Position numbers and translations under genes: made by a program
In this document: in pieces, positions 26,092 to 35,933 of the stretch
How positions within the stretch are numbered: position 1 is the stretch's first letter
Layout: the number at the start of each line of letters is the position of its first letter
NCBI RefSeq assembly: GCF_010119975.1
Contig: NZ_CP048222.1
Span: forward strand, 5,164,501 to 5,228,500
Direction of reading: 5' to 3'
Source of the DNA: Rhodocytophaga rosea
GTDB lineage: Bacteria; Bacteroidota; Bacteroidia; Cytophagales; 172606-1
DNA length: 64,000 bases
Notes under the pieces: generated by a model
What the model was told of the DNA's origin: nothing
What the model saw: the letters and a program-made list of their open reading frames with translations, nothing else
The model's database searches: none

Positions 26092-27189
26092 ATGAACCCA
26101 AAGAGCCGAAGTATTTTTTATAAATTTATTCCCCTCAGCCTTTTATTTGCCTTATTTTTAAGCTTTTCTACTGTTTCATTTGCTGAAACATCAGCAGAAC
26201 CCGAAGAGGAATTTAATTTCAGTGAAATGATTATGCACCACGTAACAGATGCCCACGAATGGCATTTTGCTACGATCGGCCATACACATGTTACTATTCC
26301 ATTGCCTGTTATTTTATATAATACAGTTGATAAAAAATGGGATGTTTTTCTCTCTAACAAGTTCCATAGCGAAGGCTTTGAAGGAGAAGGTGAGCATGAG
26401 CAACATAACTACAAGGGCTATTTTGTAGACGATCATAATCATATTGCACATATAGATGGTAAGAAATTTTATGATTTCTCTATCACAAAAAATGTTGCTT
26501 CGCTGCTGTTAAGCGCCGTATTACTGATCGTTGTTTTCTTTACTATTGCTGGTGCGTATAAAAAGAATCATGGCAAAGCGCCTAAAGGTATACAGTCGTT
26601 CTTTGAGCCTATTGTTATGTTTATCCGGGATGATATTGCCAAAACAGCCATTGTGGGACATGATAAACATGGAAAGGCCAAATACGAAAAATACCTGCCT
26701 TACTTGCTCACTGTATTCTTTTTCATCTGGTTTAACAACCTGCTGGGATTAATGCCCGGTGGTGCCAACCTGACTGGTAACATTGCTGTAACCTTGATTC
26801 TGGCACTAATTACCTTATGTATTACTTTATTCAGCAGTAATAAATATTACTGGCAGCACATTTTCGCTACGCCTGGTGTACCAGCATGGTTATTACCCAT
26901 TATGATTCCGGTGGAGCTAGTAGGTATTCTTACCAAGCCCTTTTCTTTGATGATTCGTTTGTTTGCCAATATTACGGCCGGCCACATTATTATTTTAAGC
27001 TTATTAGGGCTTATTTTTGTTGCTAAGCACATTGCTGCAAGTATTGTAATTATTCCTTTTGCTTTGTTCATGAATGCGATTGAACTGATGGTGGCGATTT
27101 TACAGGCATACATCTTTACCTTATTGTCTGCGATGTATATCGGTAGTGCGGTAGAAGGGCATGAAGCTCATGACGATTATGGTCATTGA
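26092..27189 (+). CDS. atpB: ATP synthase F0 subunit a
   Basis: The 365-residue protein carries the key proton-channel segment FSLMIRLFANITAGH with essential Arg289, plus FFIWFNNLLGLMPG. Unlike the E. coli subunit, it has an N-terminal signal peptide (cleavage near SFAE) and an extra His-rich periplasmic domain (about 30-130, with HHVTDAHEWH and DDHNHIAH). Such N-terminal extensions are common in Bacteroidota subunit a. It is followed by a 123-base spacer containing an 8-bp inverted repeat before atpE. Confidence 0.95.
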   Translation: MNPKSRSIFYKFIPLSLLFALFLSFSTVSFAETSAEPEEEFNFSEMIMHHVTDAHEWHFATIGHTHVTIPLPVILYNTVDKKWDVFLSNKFHSEGFEGEGEHEQHNYKGYFVDDHNHIAHIDGKKFYDFSITKNVASLLLSAVLLIVVFFTIAGAYKKNHGKAPKGIQSFFEPIVMFIRDDIAKTAIVGHDKHGKAKYEKYLPYLLTVFFFIWFNNLLGLMPGGANLTGNIAVTLILALITLCITLFSSNKYYWQHIFATPGVPAWLLPIMIPVELVGILTKPFSLMIRLFANITAGHIIILSLLGLIFVAKHIAASIVIIPFALFMNAIELMVAILQAYIFTLLSAMYIGSAVEGHEAHDDYGH

Positions 27190-27201
27190 TTTGAATGGCT
27201 A

Positions 27202-27245
27202 AATGGCTGGATGTTATATTGTTTGTTAAAAAGAAAACAGCCATT
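27202..27245 (+). repeat. Inverted repeat in the atpB-atpE spacer
   Basis: AATGGCTG (27202-27209) pairs with CAGCCATT (27238-27245) across a 28-base loop. It is not followed by a T-run. It is one of three hairpins placed in the long spacers of the atp operon. Confidence 0.45.
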
Positions 27246-27309
27246 CAGCCTTTAATAATTCAACCACTTAATTTCGGAATTTCTTTGTTTCACTTTTATA
27301 AATCTCTAA

Positions 27310-27570
<261 letters not shown>

Positions 27571-27581
27571 TTATTAAAATT

Positions 27582-27623
27582 TTAAATCCTGTACTTAGGC
27601 ATTAGGCCTGGTACAGGATTTAA
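27582..27623 (+). repeat. 13-bp perfect stem-loop in the atpE-atpF spacer
   Basis: TTAAATCCTGTAC (27582-27594) and GTACAGGATTTAA (27611-27623) pair perfectly around a 16-base loop. There is no T-run directly after it, and atpF begins 58 bases later. It may protect the 3' end of processed atpE mRNA or cause partial termination. Confidence 0.7.
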
Positions 27624-27681
27624 TTCTGAAACAAAGAAAAAGAGTAAAATTAATAATTGTTAAAAATTGATATAACCCTGT

Positions 27682-28176
27682 ATGGATTTAGTTACCCCCG
27701 GTTTAGGTTTGATTTTCTGGCAGGCCATTACGTTTCTGCTGGTATTATTTCTGTTATCAAAGTTTGCCTGGAAACCCATCATGAGTTCTTTGAAAGAAAG
27801 AGAAGAAACCATAGAAGGTGCCCTCCGTTCTGCTGAGCAGGCAAAGCAGGAAATGATGAAGCTGAAAGCAGACAATGAAAAACTGCTGGATGAAGCCAGA
27901 GCAGAAAGAGACCTGATGATGAGAAAAGCCCAGCAGACAGCAGATGCTATTGTAGAAGAAGCCAAAGAAAAAGCTTCCGCTGAAAGCAGTAAAATTGTAG
28001 AAAGTGCCAGATTAGCTATTCAATCTGAACGGCAGGCTGCTTTGGAAGATATCCGCAAACAAGTGGCAACGCTTTCTATTGAGATTGCTGAAAAGCTGCT
28101 GCGCAACCAGTTAAAGGAAGAAAGAGCCCAGAGAGAGTTAGTAAATCAGTTGGTAAAAGAGTCAAACTTAGTCTGA
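27682..28176 (+). CDS. atpF: ATP synthase F0 subunit b
   Basis: The 164-residue protein has one N-terminal membrane helix (about 8-28) followed by a long charged amphipathic helix, as in the peripheral stalk subunit b. The segment LLSKFAWKPIMSSLKEREETI is characteristic of the family. It dimerises and links F0 to the delta subunit at the top of F1. Only 4 bases separate its stop from the atpH start. Confidence 0.93.
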   Translation: MDLVTPGLGLIFWQAITFLLVLFLLSKFAWKPIMSSLKEREETIEGALRSAEQAKQEMMKLKADNEKLLDEARAERDLMMRKAQQTADAIVEEAKEKASAESSKIVESARLAIQSERQAALEDIRKQVATLSIEIAEKLLRNQLKEERAQRELVNQLVKESNLV

Positions 28177-28180
28177 GAAA

Positions 28181-28720
28181 ATGGTAGAATCTAGAGCGGC
28201 GAGCCGGTATGCCAAAGCCCTGTTAGAACTGGCACAGGAACAGAATGTACTGGAGCAAGTACACGAAGACATGCTTTTCTTTGCCAGAACAGTAGAGGAA
28301 AACAGAGGTTTATTGCTTATGCTGCAAAGTCCGGTGGTACCCCATTTTAAGAAATATTCTATTCTGAAAGAAATCTTTCAGAGCCGCGTTCACCCTACTA
28401 CTTTCAGCATTTTTGAAATTATTACTAATAAGAACCGGGAAAAAATTTTATACGACATTGCCAAGTCATTTCATGAGTTGTATAATTCGTTTAATAATAT
28501 TCAGGTAGCTCAGGTAATTACTACTTTCCCCCTGGATGAACAACAACGTATCCAGTTCCGGAAAATAACAGAAGAAGTGACAGGTAAAAAAATAGAATTG
28601 CAAGAGAAAATAGACCCAGCCTTGATTGGTGGGTTTGTACTCCGCATAGGCGACCGGCAGGTAGACGAGTCTATCAAAGGAAAATTACAAAGATTACAGT
28701 ACGATTTTATTCATTCATAA
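28181..28720 (+). CDS. atpH: ATP synthase F1 subunit delta
   Basis: The 179-residue protein shows the OSCP/delta pattern: SRAASRYAKALLELA at the N-terminus and the C-terminal DPALIGGFVLRIGDRQVDESIKGKL. It binds the top of the alpha/beta hexamer and the b subunits. It is closely coupled to atpF upstream, and atpA follows after 25 bases. Confidence 0.93.
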   Translation: MVESRAASRYAKALLELAQEQNVLEQVHEDMLFFARTVEENRGLLLMLQSPVVPHFKKYSILKEIFQSRVHPTTFSIFEIITNKNREKILYDIAKSFHELYNSFNNIQVAQVITTFPLDEQQRIQFRKITEEVTGKKIELQEKIDPALIGGFVLRIGDRQVDESIKGKLQRLQYDFIHS

Positions 28721-28745
28721 TCCATATCTAATCAATATATAATAT

Positions 28746-30329
28746 ATGGTACAAGTAAGGCCAGATGAAGTTTCTGCAATACTTCGGGCGCAACTCTCAA
28801 ACGCCAAGACAGAAGCTGAATTAGAAGAAGTAGGGACGGTGCTACAGGTAGGAGATGGGGTAGCTAGAATATATGGGCTTTCCAAAGCTCAGTTAGGTGA
28901 GCTGATTGAATTTCCGAATGGGCTGCAAGGATTGGTATTGAACCTGGAAGAAGATAATGTGGGGGCTGTATTATTAGGGGATTTTAACCAGATCAAAGAA
29001 GGAGATACGGTTAGAAGGACAAATACGATTGCATCTATTAAAGTAGGCGATGGCATGTGTGGCCGGGTTGTAAATACATTAGGTATTCCCATCGATGGCG
29101 GTCCTGCTATTTCCGGGGCCTTGTATGAAATGCCTCTCGAAAGAAAAGCCCCAGGTGTAATTTACCGCCAGCCAGTGAATGAACCTTTGCAAACTGGTAT
29201 CAAAGCGATTGATGCGATGATTCCGATAGGCAGAGGACAGCGGGAGTTAATTATTGGCGATCGGCAGACTGGTAAAACAGCTGTTGCCATTGATGCCATT
29301 ATTAACCAAAAGGAATTTTACGAAAGGGGAGAACCTGTATTCTGTATATATGTAGCCATTGGCCAGAAAGCCAGTACCATTGCAGGTATTGTGAATGCCT
29401 TGACTAAAGGTGGTGCCATGCCTTATACGGTGGTGGTTGCTGCTGCTGCTTCTGAACCGGCTCCTATGCAGTTCTTCGCTCCATTTACAGGTGCAGCTAT
29501 TGGTGAGTATTTCCGTGATACAGGCCGTCCGGCATTGGTAATATATGATGATTTGTCTAAGCAAGCTGTGGCCTATCGCGAAGTGTCTCTTTTATTGAGA
29601 AGACCTCCAGGCCGTGAAGCCTACCCAGGGGATGTATTCTACCTGCATAGCCGTTTGCTGGAAAGAGCAGCAAAAATTATTGCTTCCGATGAAATTGCAA
29701 AAAACATGAACGATTTGCCGGAAAGTATCCGACCGCTGGTAAAAGGAGGTGGTTCTTTAACGGCTCTTCCGATCATCGAAACACAGGCTGGTGACGTTTC
29801 TGCCTATATTCCAACCAACGTAATTTCTATTACAGATGGTCAGATATTTCTGGAAACCAACCTGTTTAACTCTGGTATCCGTCCGGCTATCAACGTAGGT
29901 ATTTCGGTATCACGGGTAGGTGGTAATGCGCAGATTAAATCCATGAAAAAGGTGGCTGGTACTTTGAAATTAGACCAGGCACAGTTCCGGGAACTGGAAG
30001 CATTCGCCAAATTTGGTTCTGACCTGGATGCGGCTACCAAACGTACCATTGACAGAGGTAGAGTGAACCAGGAAATTTTGAAGCAGCCTCAGTTTTCGCC
30101 TTCACCAGTTGAGCACCAGATTGCCATGATCTATGCCTCTACCAACGGGTTGATGGATAATGTGCCTGTTTCAAGGGTAAAAGAGTTTGAAAAAGAATAT
30201 GTTTCTATCCTTTCTGCTAACCATAAAGATACATTGGGCGCACTAAAAGCCGGTAAGCTGGATGATAGTGTGACAAGTGTCTTAAAAAAGACGGCTCAGG
30301 AAACAGCTAAAAAATACACAACCAAATAA
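28746..30329 (+). CDS. atpA: ATP synthase F1 subunit alpha
   Basis: The 527-residue protein has the three-domain alpha layout with the P-loop GDRQTGKT at 171-178. [14 protein letters not shown], the alpha signature, lies near 379-392. It is the non-catalytic nucleotide-binding subunit of F1. It is followed by an 80-base spacer that contains an 11-bp perfect stem-loop and then atpG. No gap or frameshift is visible. Confidence 0.97.
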   Translation: MVQVRPDEVSAILRAQLSNAKTEAELEEVGTVLQVGDGVARIYGLSKAQLGELIEFPNGLQGLVLNLEEDNVGAVLLGDFNQIKEGDTVRRTNTIASIKVGDGMCGRVVNTLGIPIDGGPAISGALYEMPLERKAPGVIYRQPVNEPLQTGIKAIDAMIPIGRGQRELIIGDRQTGKTAVAIDAIINQKEFYERGEPVFCIYVAIGQKASTIAGIVNALTKGGAMPYTVVVAAAASEPAPMQFFAPFTGAAIGEYFRDTGRPALVIYDDLSKQAVAYREVSLLLRRPPGREAYPGDVFYLHSRLLERAAKIIASDEIAKNMNDLPESIRPLVKGGGSLTALPIIETQAGDVSAYIPTNVISITDGQIFLETNLFNSGIRPAINVGISVSRVGGNAQIKSMKKVAGTLKLDQAQFRELEAFAKFGSDLDAATKRTIDRGRVNQEILKQPQFSPSPVEHQIAMIYASTNGLMDNVPVSRVKEFEKEYVSILSANHKDTLGALKAGKLDDSVTSVLKKTAQETAKKYTTK

Positions 30330-30336
30330 GCGGATG

Positions 30337-30388
30337 AGTTCATGAGTGAAGGAGTTGAATTTATAATTTTCTCTTTTACTCATGAACT
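30337..30388 (+). repeat. 11-bp perfect stem-loop in the atpA-atpG spacer
   Basis: AGTTCATGAGT (30337-30347) and ACTCATGAACT (30378-30388) pair perfectly, and the stem can extend by a few weaker pairs. It fills most of the 80-base spacer and lacks a downstream T-run. Confidence 0.65.
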
Positions 30389-30409
30389 TTAAACTCATAT
30401 ACTTTACAT

Positions 30410-31300
30410 ATGCCAAGTTTAAAAGAAGTCAGGAACAGGATTCAGTCGGTAAACTCTACCCAGCAGATTACTAAAGCCATGAAAATGGTGGCGGCTGCCA
30501 AACTGCGCCGGGCACAGGATGCCATCACTCAGATGCGTCCGTATGCCCAGCACCTGCAAACTATGCTGAATAATATTTCTGCTCAGATTGATGATGACGA
30601 TATTAATCCATTTGCAAGAGAGAGAGAAGCCAATCGTGTGCTGATTGTAGTTATTACTTCGGATCGTGGTCTGGCCGGTGCTTTTAATGCGAATGTCACA
30701 AAAGCGGTTGTCAATCTTTTAAATACGCAATACTCTACCCAGCTGGCCGCCGGCAATGTACAGTTTATGACGATCGGTAAGAGGGGGAATGATTATCTTA
30801 CTCGTAGGAAATATGATGTAAACAGTGATCATACTACATTGTTTACATCCTTAAATTTCAATAATGCTAAAAAAGCAGCCGAGTTTGCCATGGATGGTTT
30901 CCTGAAAGGGCGTTATGATAAAGTGATTTTGGTATATAATGAGTTTAAAAATGTAGCTACTCAGTTTATTCGTACCGAACAGTTTTTGCCTCTGGTTGAA
31001 ACCAAGGATAATACAGGGAAGAAAAAAGCTATGCAGACAAATTATATATTTGAACCTTCAGAAAAAGAGATTTTTGCTGAACTAATTCCAAAATCGCTGA
31101 AGATTCAGTTCTATAAAGCTATTCTTGAATCGAATGCCTCTGAACATGGTGCCCGGATGACAGCCATGGATAAAGCGACTGATAATGCGAAAGAACTGCT
31201 GAAAGAACTGAAATTAGTATATAACAGAACCCGGCAAGCAGCCATTACCAAAGAAATTCTTGAAATTGTAGGAGGTGCTGAAGCTCTGGCAAGTTCTTAA
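30410..31300 (+). CDS. atpG: ATP synthase F1 subunit gamma
   Basis: The 296-residue protein opens with SLKEVRNRIQSVNSTQQITKAMKMVAAAKLRRAQ and closes with KELLKELKLVYNRTRQAAITKEILEIVGGAEAL in shorter family blocks, both diagnostic for the rotary gamma subunit. It is the last gene of this operon. The beta and epsilon subunit genes (atpD, atpC) do not follow; a terminator comes 30 bases after the stop. In many Bacteroidota atpDC form a separate locus. Confidence 0.95.
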   Translation: MPSLKEVRNRIQSVNSTQQITKAMKMVAAAKLRRAQDAITQMRPYAQHLQTMLNNISAQIDDDDINPFAREREANRVLIVVITSDRGLAGAFNANVTKAVVNLLNTQYSTQLAAGNVQFMTIGKRGNDYLTRRKYDVNSDHTTLFTSLNFNNAKKAAEFAMDGFLKGRYDKVILVYNEFKNVATQFIRTEQFLPLVETKDNTGKKKAMQTNYIFEPSEKEIFAELIPKSLKIQFYKAILESNASEHGARMTAMDKATDNAKELLKELKLVYNRTRQAAITKEILEIVGGAEALASS

Positions 31301-31330
31301 TCATATGCTTTACACTTTCATATTACAAAG

Positions 31331-31357
31331 TAAAAACGGCCTTTAAGGCCGTTTTTA
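31331..31357. terminator. Bidirectional terminator between atpG and the M1 peptidase gene
   Basis: The near-palindrome runs from TAAAAACGGCC to GGCCGTTTTTA with a tiny TTTAA centre, ending in a T-run on both strands. It lies between convergent genes. Confidence 0.85.
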
Positions 31358-31363
31358 CTTTAG

Positions 31364-33973
31364 TCAGGGAATCATATTATAAATATTCTTTAGCTTCTCG
31401 TCTTTCTCATTCTCCCGGATACGCTTCCGCATTTCTTTTACATCTTCGCGGTCGGCAAATAAGCCTAATGCCTGGTAAGCACCCAGTTTCACCTGGAAAT
31501 CCTGGCTTTCTGTAGCCATTTTTTCGATCTCTTTTAACCCTTCCGTTTGTTTGCTTTCATCCAGTCGAAGCAGGTAAGGAGCGAAAAATTGTAATAACTG
31601 GGCTTGTACCTGGCTGGAAGTAGTAGTCAACTTATTTACAAACCAGGAATAGGCAGCACTGTCTCCGGCTTCAGCGTAGAAATACGCTACTGTAAACATC
31701 ACGTCTGTATTTTTATAATCTTTAAACTTCTCCACCTGCTGGGCAGCATCCGGAGCGCCAGAATTGAAATAAGCGAATAGCGAAGTAGCAAGTACCGTGT
31801 ACGATGAATCCTGCAGGCCTTGTTTGAATACATCTATGTAATTCTTCTCGCGGTTGAGCAAGGCATTCATGGCTTCTGCCCGTACATACGACCTGGGATC
31901 TTTTAAGGCCATCTCTTGTATTTTATTATCGATAGCTTCACCCTGGGCTCCGGAAGATTTTTCAAAACTTTTAATGGCCAGTTGACGAATGCCCCAGAAA
32001 GAATCTTTTAATGCATCAGCCGCTACTTTTTCGGCCAGATTATCCATGCTTTGCGCCTTATTTACAAGGCTATCTTCTTCCGCTTCTTCCAGCACATGCG
32101 TAAGTCCGGCTATGGCCTGGTAACGGGAAAGATAGGTAGGGCCGTTGTAGTATTGAAAGGCAAGTTCCTGAGAACTTTTCGGATGATAGATTTTTCCCAG
32201 TAACTGGCTTTCGGCATCGAACAAAACTAGATCGGGTTTGGTGGCTGCAGGTAGTTCAATAGCTTGGCTGGCTTGCGTAATGGTTATATCATGCAGGGTT
32301 TTTTGCCCATTTGCCCATACAACTACTTTAATCGGCAATTTGTAAATAGGGGTATAAGTAGAATCCTGCAATTGTTTTACATCCAGCTGTATTTTCCCAT
32401 TAGTATACGTATGGTTAATAGCTAAATCCGGATGGCCAGCTGACATAAACCATTGATTGAAAAACCAGTTCAGGTCTTCACCAGTCACCTCTTCAAAAGC
32501 CAGACGCAGGTTGTGGATTTCCACATCTGTAAACTCATTCTTTTTCAGGTACTGGTGCAAGGCTTCAAAAAAAGCTTCATCTCCTACATATTTCCGCAGC
32601 ATATGCAGAATCCGTCCGCCTTTCGCATACGAATGGCTATCGAACATATCCTCTTTATCCAGATACCGATAACGGATGAGTGGCTCCTGCTTATTTTCTG
32701 ATTCCGCAAAATATTGTTCTACTTCTATTTGCCCCAGATAATCGGCTTGTTCTTTTCCATATTTATATTCTGCCCACAAATATTCTGCATAATTGGCAAA
32801 AGACTCATTTAGCGGCAGGTTTGCCCAGGATTCGGTAGTAACCAGGTCGCCAAACCAGTGATGAAACAATTCATGTGCAATAATTCCATCCCAGTGATCG
32901 TCCAATAACTGACGTTTATCCGATTGTACAGCTTCCATAAAGGTAACAGCTGTTGTATTCTCCATCGCTCCAGACACAAAATCCCGAACTACAACTTGTG
33001 CATACTTCTCCCAGGGAAACTTATAGTTGAGTTTGGTTGAGAAAAACTCTATCATTTCCGGTGTCCGCCCAAATATGTCTTTTGCGTAAGGGGCGTAAGC
33101 GGGTTCCACATAGTAATCTACCGGCATGCCTTTCCACTCATCGTTGACTACAGCAAACTTGCCAATAGCCATCATAAACAGGTAAGGGGCATGGGGTTTA
33201 TCCTGCTTCCAGTAATCGGTTTTGGTGCCATCCCGGTTGGTGCGTGAATATACAAAAGTGCCATTTGATAAAGTGGTAAAGGCGGTATCTACCGTGATAT
33301 ACATTTCCTGAGTAGTACGCTCATTAGGCGAATCAATGGTAGGAAACCAGGCAGAGTTGGCTTCTGTTTCACCTTGTGTCCATATCTGCTGCGGTTTGTT
33401 GGGTTCAGTGCCCAGAGGATTTATAAAATACAAGCCTTTATCTGAAGTAATAGCTTCACTTCCACCAGCAGGCAGTTCGTTTGGCTTGGCTGTATAGGTA
33501 ATTTGTATCTGATAATTTTCAGTCCGCTTATAGGTTTTGTTTAACTGAATAGTAATGATCCTTTTATCATAGGTAAATTGTAAAGGATTTAACGACTTAC
33601 TGGCCGGGTCGAACAAATTGATGCTTTTAATGTCGAACCCTTTGGCATCAAGTTCTAAGGTATTCTGCGGATAAAAATAAGGCTTGAAAGTAAGGGTAGC
33701 TATGCCGTTCAAGTATTGTTTCTGCCAGTCGAAACTCACTTCCAATTTGGTATGCAGTAGGTCATTCTTTTTGGTACGTTCCGGATTATAGTTTCCTTTT
33801 CTGGGAGCCCATACTGGTACACTATCTGGTGCGGATATAGCAGCAACAGGAGTGGATGGTTTTACAGTACTGCTGTCCGTTTGTGGTATAGTTGCCGTTT
33901 TTTTTGTAGTCTGGCAACCATTCATCACATAGGCACTTACACACAATACATATATAACTTTTTTAAATATCAT
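31364..33973 (-). CDS. M1 family aminopeptidase, lipoprotein
   Basis: The 869-residue protein begins with a lipoprotein signal (lipobox ending MNGC, Cys20). The M1 catalytic domain shows the exopeptidase motif GAMEN (335-339), the zinc motif HELFH (367-371) and the third ligand Glu390 in NESFANYAEY. A C-terminal HEAT/armadillo-like helical part (about 640-869) follows. It removes N-terminal amino acids from peptides, here probably in the periplasm or at the cell surface. The gene stands alone, convergent with atpG and divergent from the biotinyl-domain gene. Confidence 0.93.
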   Translation of the reverse strand: MIFKKVIYVLCVSAYVMNGCQTTKKTATIPQTDSSTVKPSTPVAAISAPDSVPVWAPRKGNYNPERTKKNDLLHTKLEVSFDWQKQYLNGIATLTFKPYFYPQNTLELDAKGFDIKSINLFDPASKSLNPLQFTYDKRIITIQLNKTYKRTENYQIQITYTAKPNELPAGGSEAITSDKGLYFINPLGTEPNKPQQIWTQGETEANSAWFPTIDSPNERTTQEMYITVDTAFTTLSNGTFVYSRTNRDGTKTDYWKQDKPHAPYLFMMAIGKFAVVNDEWKGMPVDYYVEPAYAPYAKDIFGRTPEMIEFFSTKLNYKFPWEKYAQVVVRDFVSGAMENTTAVTFMEAVQSDKRQLLDDHWDGIIAHELFHHWFGDLVTTESWANLPLNESFANYAEYLWAEYKYGKEQADYLGQIEVEQYFAESENKQEPLIRYRYLDKEDMFDSHSYAKGGRILHMLRKYVGDEAFFEALHQYLKKNEFTDVEIHNLRLAFEEVTGEDLNWFFNQWFMSAGHPDLAINHTYTNGKIQLDVKQLQDSTYTPIYKLPIKVVVWANGQKTLHDITITQASQAIELPAATKPDLVLFDAESQLLGKIYHPKSSQELAFQYYNGPTYLSRYQAIAGLTHVLEEAEEDSLVNKAQSMDNLAEKVAADALKDSFWGIRQLAIKSFEKSSGAQGEAIDNKIQEMALKDPRSYVRAEAMNALLNREKNYIDVFKQGLQDSSYTVLATSLFAYFNSGAPDAAQQVEKFKDYKNTDVMFTVAYFYAEAGDSAAYSWFVNKLTTTSSQVQAQLLQFFAPYLLRLDESKQTEGLKEIEKMATESQDFQVKLGAYQALGLFADREDVKEMRKRIRENEKDEKLKNIYNMIP

Positions 33974-34166
33974 TAGTTTTCAGGTAAGGTTTGATGTACA
34001 TTCGGAATTGAGATAGCGCATTCGCATTGGACATTTTATCAATAGCGTATACTGCTATACTTGCAGAGAAAAGAACTGTTTAGTCAAAGTATGCAATTTA
34101 TCTATATACGGCTAAATCTTTATATTTATTATCTAAAAAAGATAAGATTCACTAGTTTTAGAGACT

Positions 34167-34667
34167 ATGTTTAAAATCACTGTACAACCCAATCAAATCT
34201 TTGAAGCCGCTTTAGAAAATGGCCAGTTGCAACTCAATAAGCAACCACTCAACTGGGATATACAATTCTTATCTGCTCATGCCTGCCATATTCTGAAAGA
34301 TAATCAGTCGTATAATGCAGAGATTTTGCAGGCTGATTATGTAAAAAAAGAATTTGTGATCAAAATTAACGGAACCATCTATCAGCTGAAGGCACAGGAT
34401 GACCTGGATCTGCTGCTGGAGAAACTGGGTATGTCGAATGGGGCAACAGCGAAAATAAAGGAAATTAAAGCCCCCATGCCTGGTCTGGTATTAGATATCC
34501 GGGTAGTGCCAGGACAAACCGTACAGAAAGGGGATGTGTTATTGATTCTGGAAGCGATGAAGATGGAAAATGCCATTAAATCCGCAGCAGATGGGGTAGT
34601 CAAACAAGTGAAAGCAGTGAAAGGCCAAAGTGTAGAGAAGAACCAGTTGATGATTGTGTTTGAATAA
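34167..34667 (+). CDS. Biotinyl/lipoyl-domain protein (acyl-CoA carboxylase carrier-like)
   Basis: The 166-residue protein ends with a biotinyl domain (about 97-166) containing EAMKMEN with the biotin-attachment Lys132. The domain includes APMPGLV and the hairpin G-x-x-V-x-K-x-Q at the end. The N-terminal 90 residues have no clear known domain but look like a small beta-rich region. In many Bacteroidota this protein is the biotin carrier of a propionyl- or acetyl-CoA carboxylase; the matching carboxylase genes are not in this window. It is a single-gene unit flanked by a strong terminator. Confidence 0.85.
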   Translation: MFKITVQPNQIFEAALENGQLQLNKQPLNWDIQFLSAHACHILKDNQSYNAEILQADYVKKEFVIKINGTIYQLKAQDDLDLLLEKLGMSNGATAKIKEIKAPMPGLVLDIRVVPGQTVQKGDVLLILEAMKMENAIKSAADGVVKQVKAVKGQSVEKNQLMIVFE

Positions 34668-34668
34668 A

Positions 34669-34703
34669 ATAATAGCGAGGAGATTTATTCTCCTCGCTAT
34701 TAT
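34669..34703. terminator. Bidirectional terminator after the biotinyl-domain gene
   Basis: ATAATAGCGAGGAGA (34669-34683) and TCTCCTCGCTATTAT (34689-34703) pair perfectly over 15 bp around a TTTAT loop. It sits between convergent genes (biotinyl protein and aldose epimerase). Confidence 0.85.
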
Positions 34704-34724
34704 AAGTATTACTTATGATTGCTA

Positions 34725-35918
34725 TTACTGCTGCTGTTTCACCGAAAACTTATAAGTAGTAGCTTCATTATATGTTTCTCCTGGTTTCAATATTGAACTA
34801 GGAAATTTAGATTGATTTGGTGAGTCCGGGAAATGCTGGGTTTCCAGGCAAAAGCCATAATGTTTTTTATACACCGCTCCGTTTTTACCAGTAAGCTTGC
34901 CATCCAGAAAATTACCTGAATAGAATTGCACCCCAGGCTGAGTCGTGAATACTTCCATATAGCGGCCTGACCCTGGTTCATACACGGTAGCAGCCAGAGA
35001 CATTTCTTTTTCAGATGGTTTGTTCAATACATAATTATGATCATAGCCACCCTCTACCTGGGCAATCCGCTCTCCAATAGGATGAGGCTGGGTAAAATCC
35101 ATAGGCGTTCCTTTTACAGGTCTTAACTCTCCGGTAGGTATAAATCCTTTATCGATTACGGTGTATCTGTCCGCGTTGAGCGTAACAACGTGATTTAAGG
35201 CATCTTGTGCTTGCCCGGCAGCCAGATTAAAATAACTATGATTAGTTAAGTTGAGAGGCGTAGCTTTGTCTGTCTGGGCAGTGTAGGCGATTTTAAGCTC
35301 ATTGTCGTTGGTTAAGGTATAGGTAACGGTACTGGTGAGTGTTCCCGGATATCCTTCTTCACCATCTTTGCTTACATAAGTCAGCTTTACACCGGGTTCA
35401 TCTGCCGTGCCGGCTTCCTGCGCATCCCACAGTACTTTGCCAAAGCCCATAATACCGCCATGCAGATGGTTTTCACCATTGTTGGTAGCCAGGGTATAGG
35501 TTTTTCCATCCAAAGTAAACTTACCTTTGGCAATTCTATTCCCATACCGGCCTACTACAGCTCCAAAGTAAGGATGTTCCCCAGTATATGGTTTTAAACT
35601 ATCAAAGCCTAATACTACATCGCCCATTTTGCCGGTTTTGTCAGGGGTAACAATGGAAGTAACGATAGCCCCATAATTGGTAATCTTCACGGTCATTCCG
35701 TTTTTATTGGTGAGGGTATAAAGCTGAACTTCACGTCCATCACTGAGTTTTCCGAACGATACTTTTTGTAAATTCATTTGTGTTTCCGGTTGGGTGGCTG
35801 TTGTAGTCTGCGTAGTATCTTCTTGGCTGGCAGTAGTATTTTCTGATTTCTGAGAACAACCGGCTGCCAGGGATAAGAAAAATATGCCTGCTAAAAAATA
35901 AGGGATTTTGTTTTTCAT
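34725..35918 (-). CDS. Aldose 1-epimerase, predicted lipoprotein
   Basis: The 397-residue protein has the galactose mutarotase fold: NGENHLHGG near the N-terminal half, the catalytic TNHSYFNLAAG and the catalytic Glu in YGFCLETQHFPDSPNQ. Unlike the cytoplasmic GalM of E. coli, it starts with a lipoprotein signal (lipobox AAGC, Cys21) and a Thr/Gln-rich linker, so it likely acts outside the cytoplasm. It interconverts anomers of sugars such as galactose, xylose or arabinose. It is the last gene of the glycosidase operon, 15 bases after the first GH43 gene. Confidence 0.9.
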   Translation of the reverse strand: MKNKIPYFLAGIFFLSLAAGCSQKSENTTASQEDTTQTTTATQPETQMNLQKVSFGKLSDGREVQLYTLTNKNGMTVKITNYGAIVTSIVTPDKTGKMGDVVLGFDSLKPYTGEHPYFGAVVGRYGNRIAKGKFTLDGKTYTLATNNGENHLHGGIMGFGKVLWDAQEAGTADEPGVKLTYVSKDGEEGYPGTLTSTVTYTLTNDNELKIAYTAQTDKATPLNLTNHSYFNLAAGQAQDALNHVVTLNADRYTVIDKGFIPTGELRPVKGTPMDFTQPHPIGERIAQVEGGYDHNYVLNKPSEKEMSLAATVYEPGSGRYMEVFTTQPGVQFYSGNFLDGKLTGKNGAVYKKHYGFCLETQHFPDSPNQSKFPSSILKPGETYNEATTYKFSVKQQQ

Positions 35919-35933
35919 AAGTATGACTATATT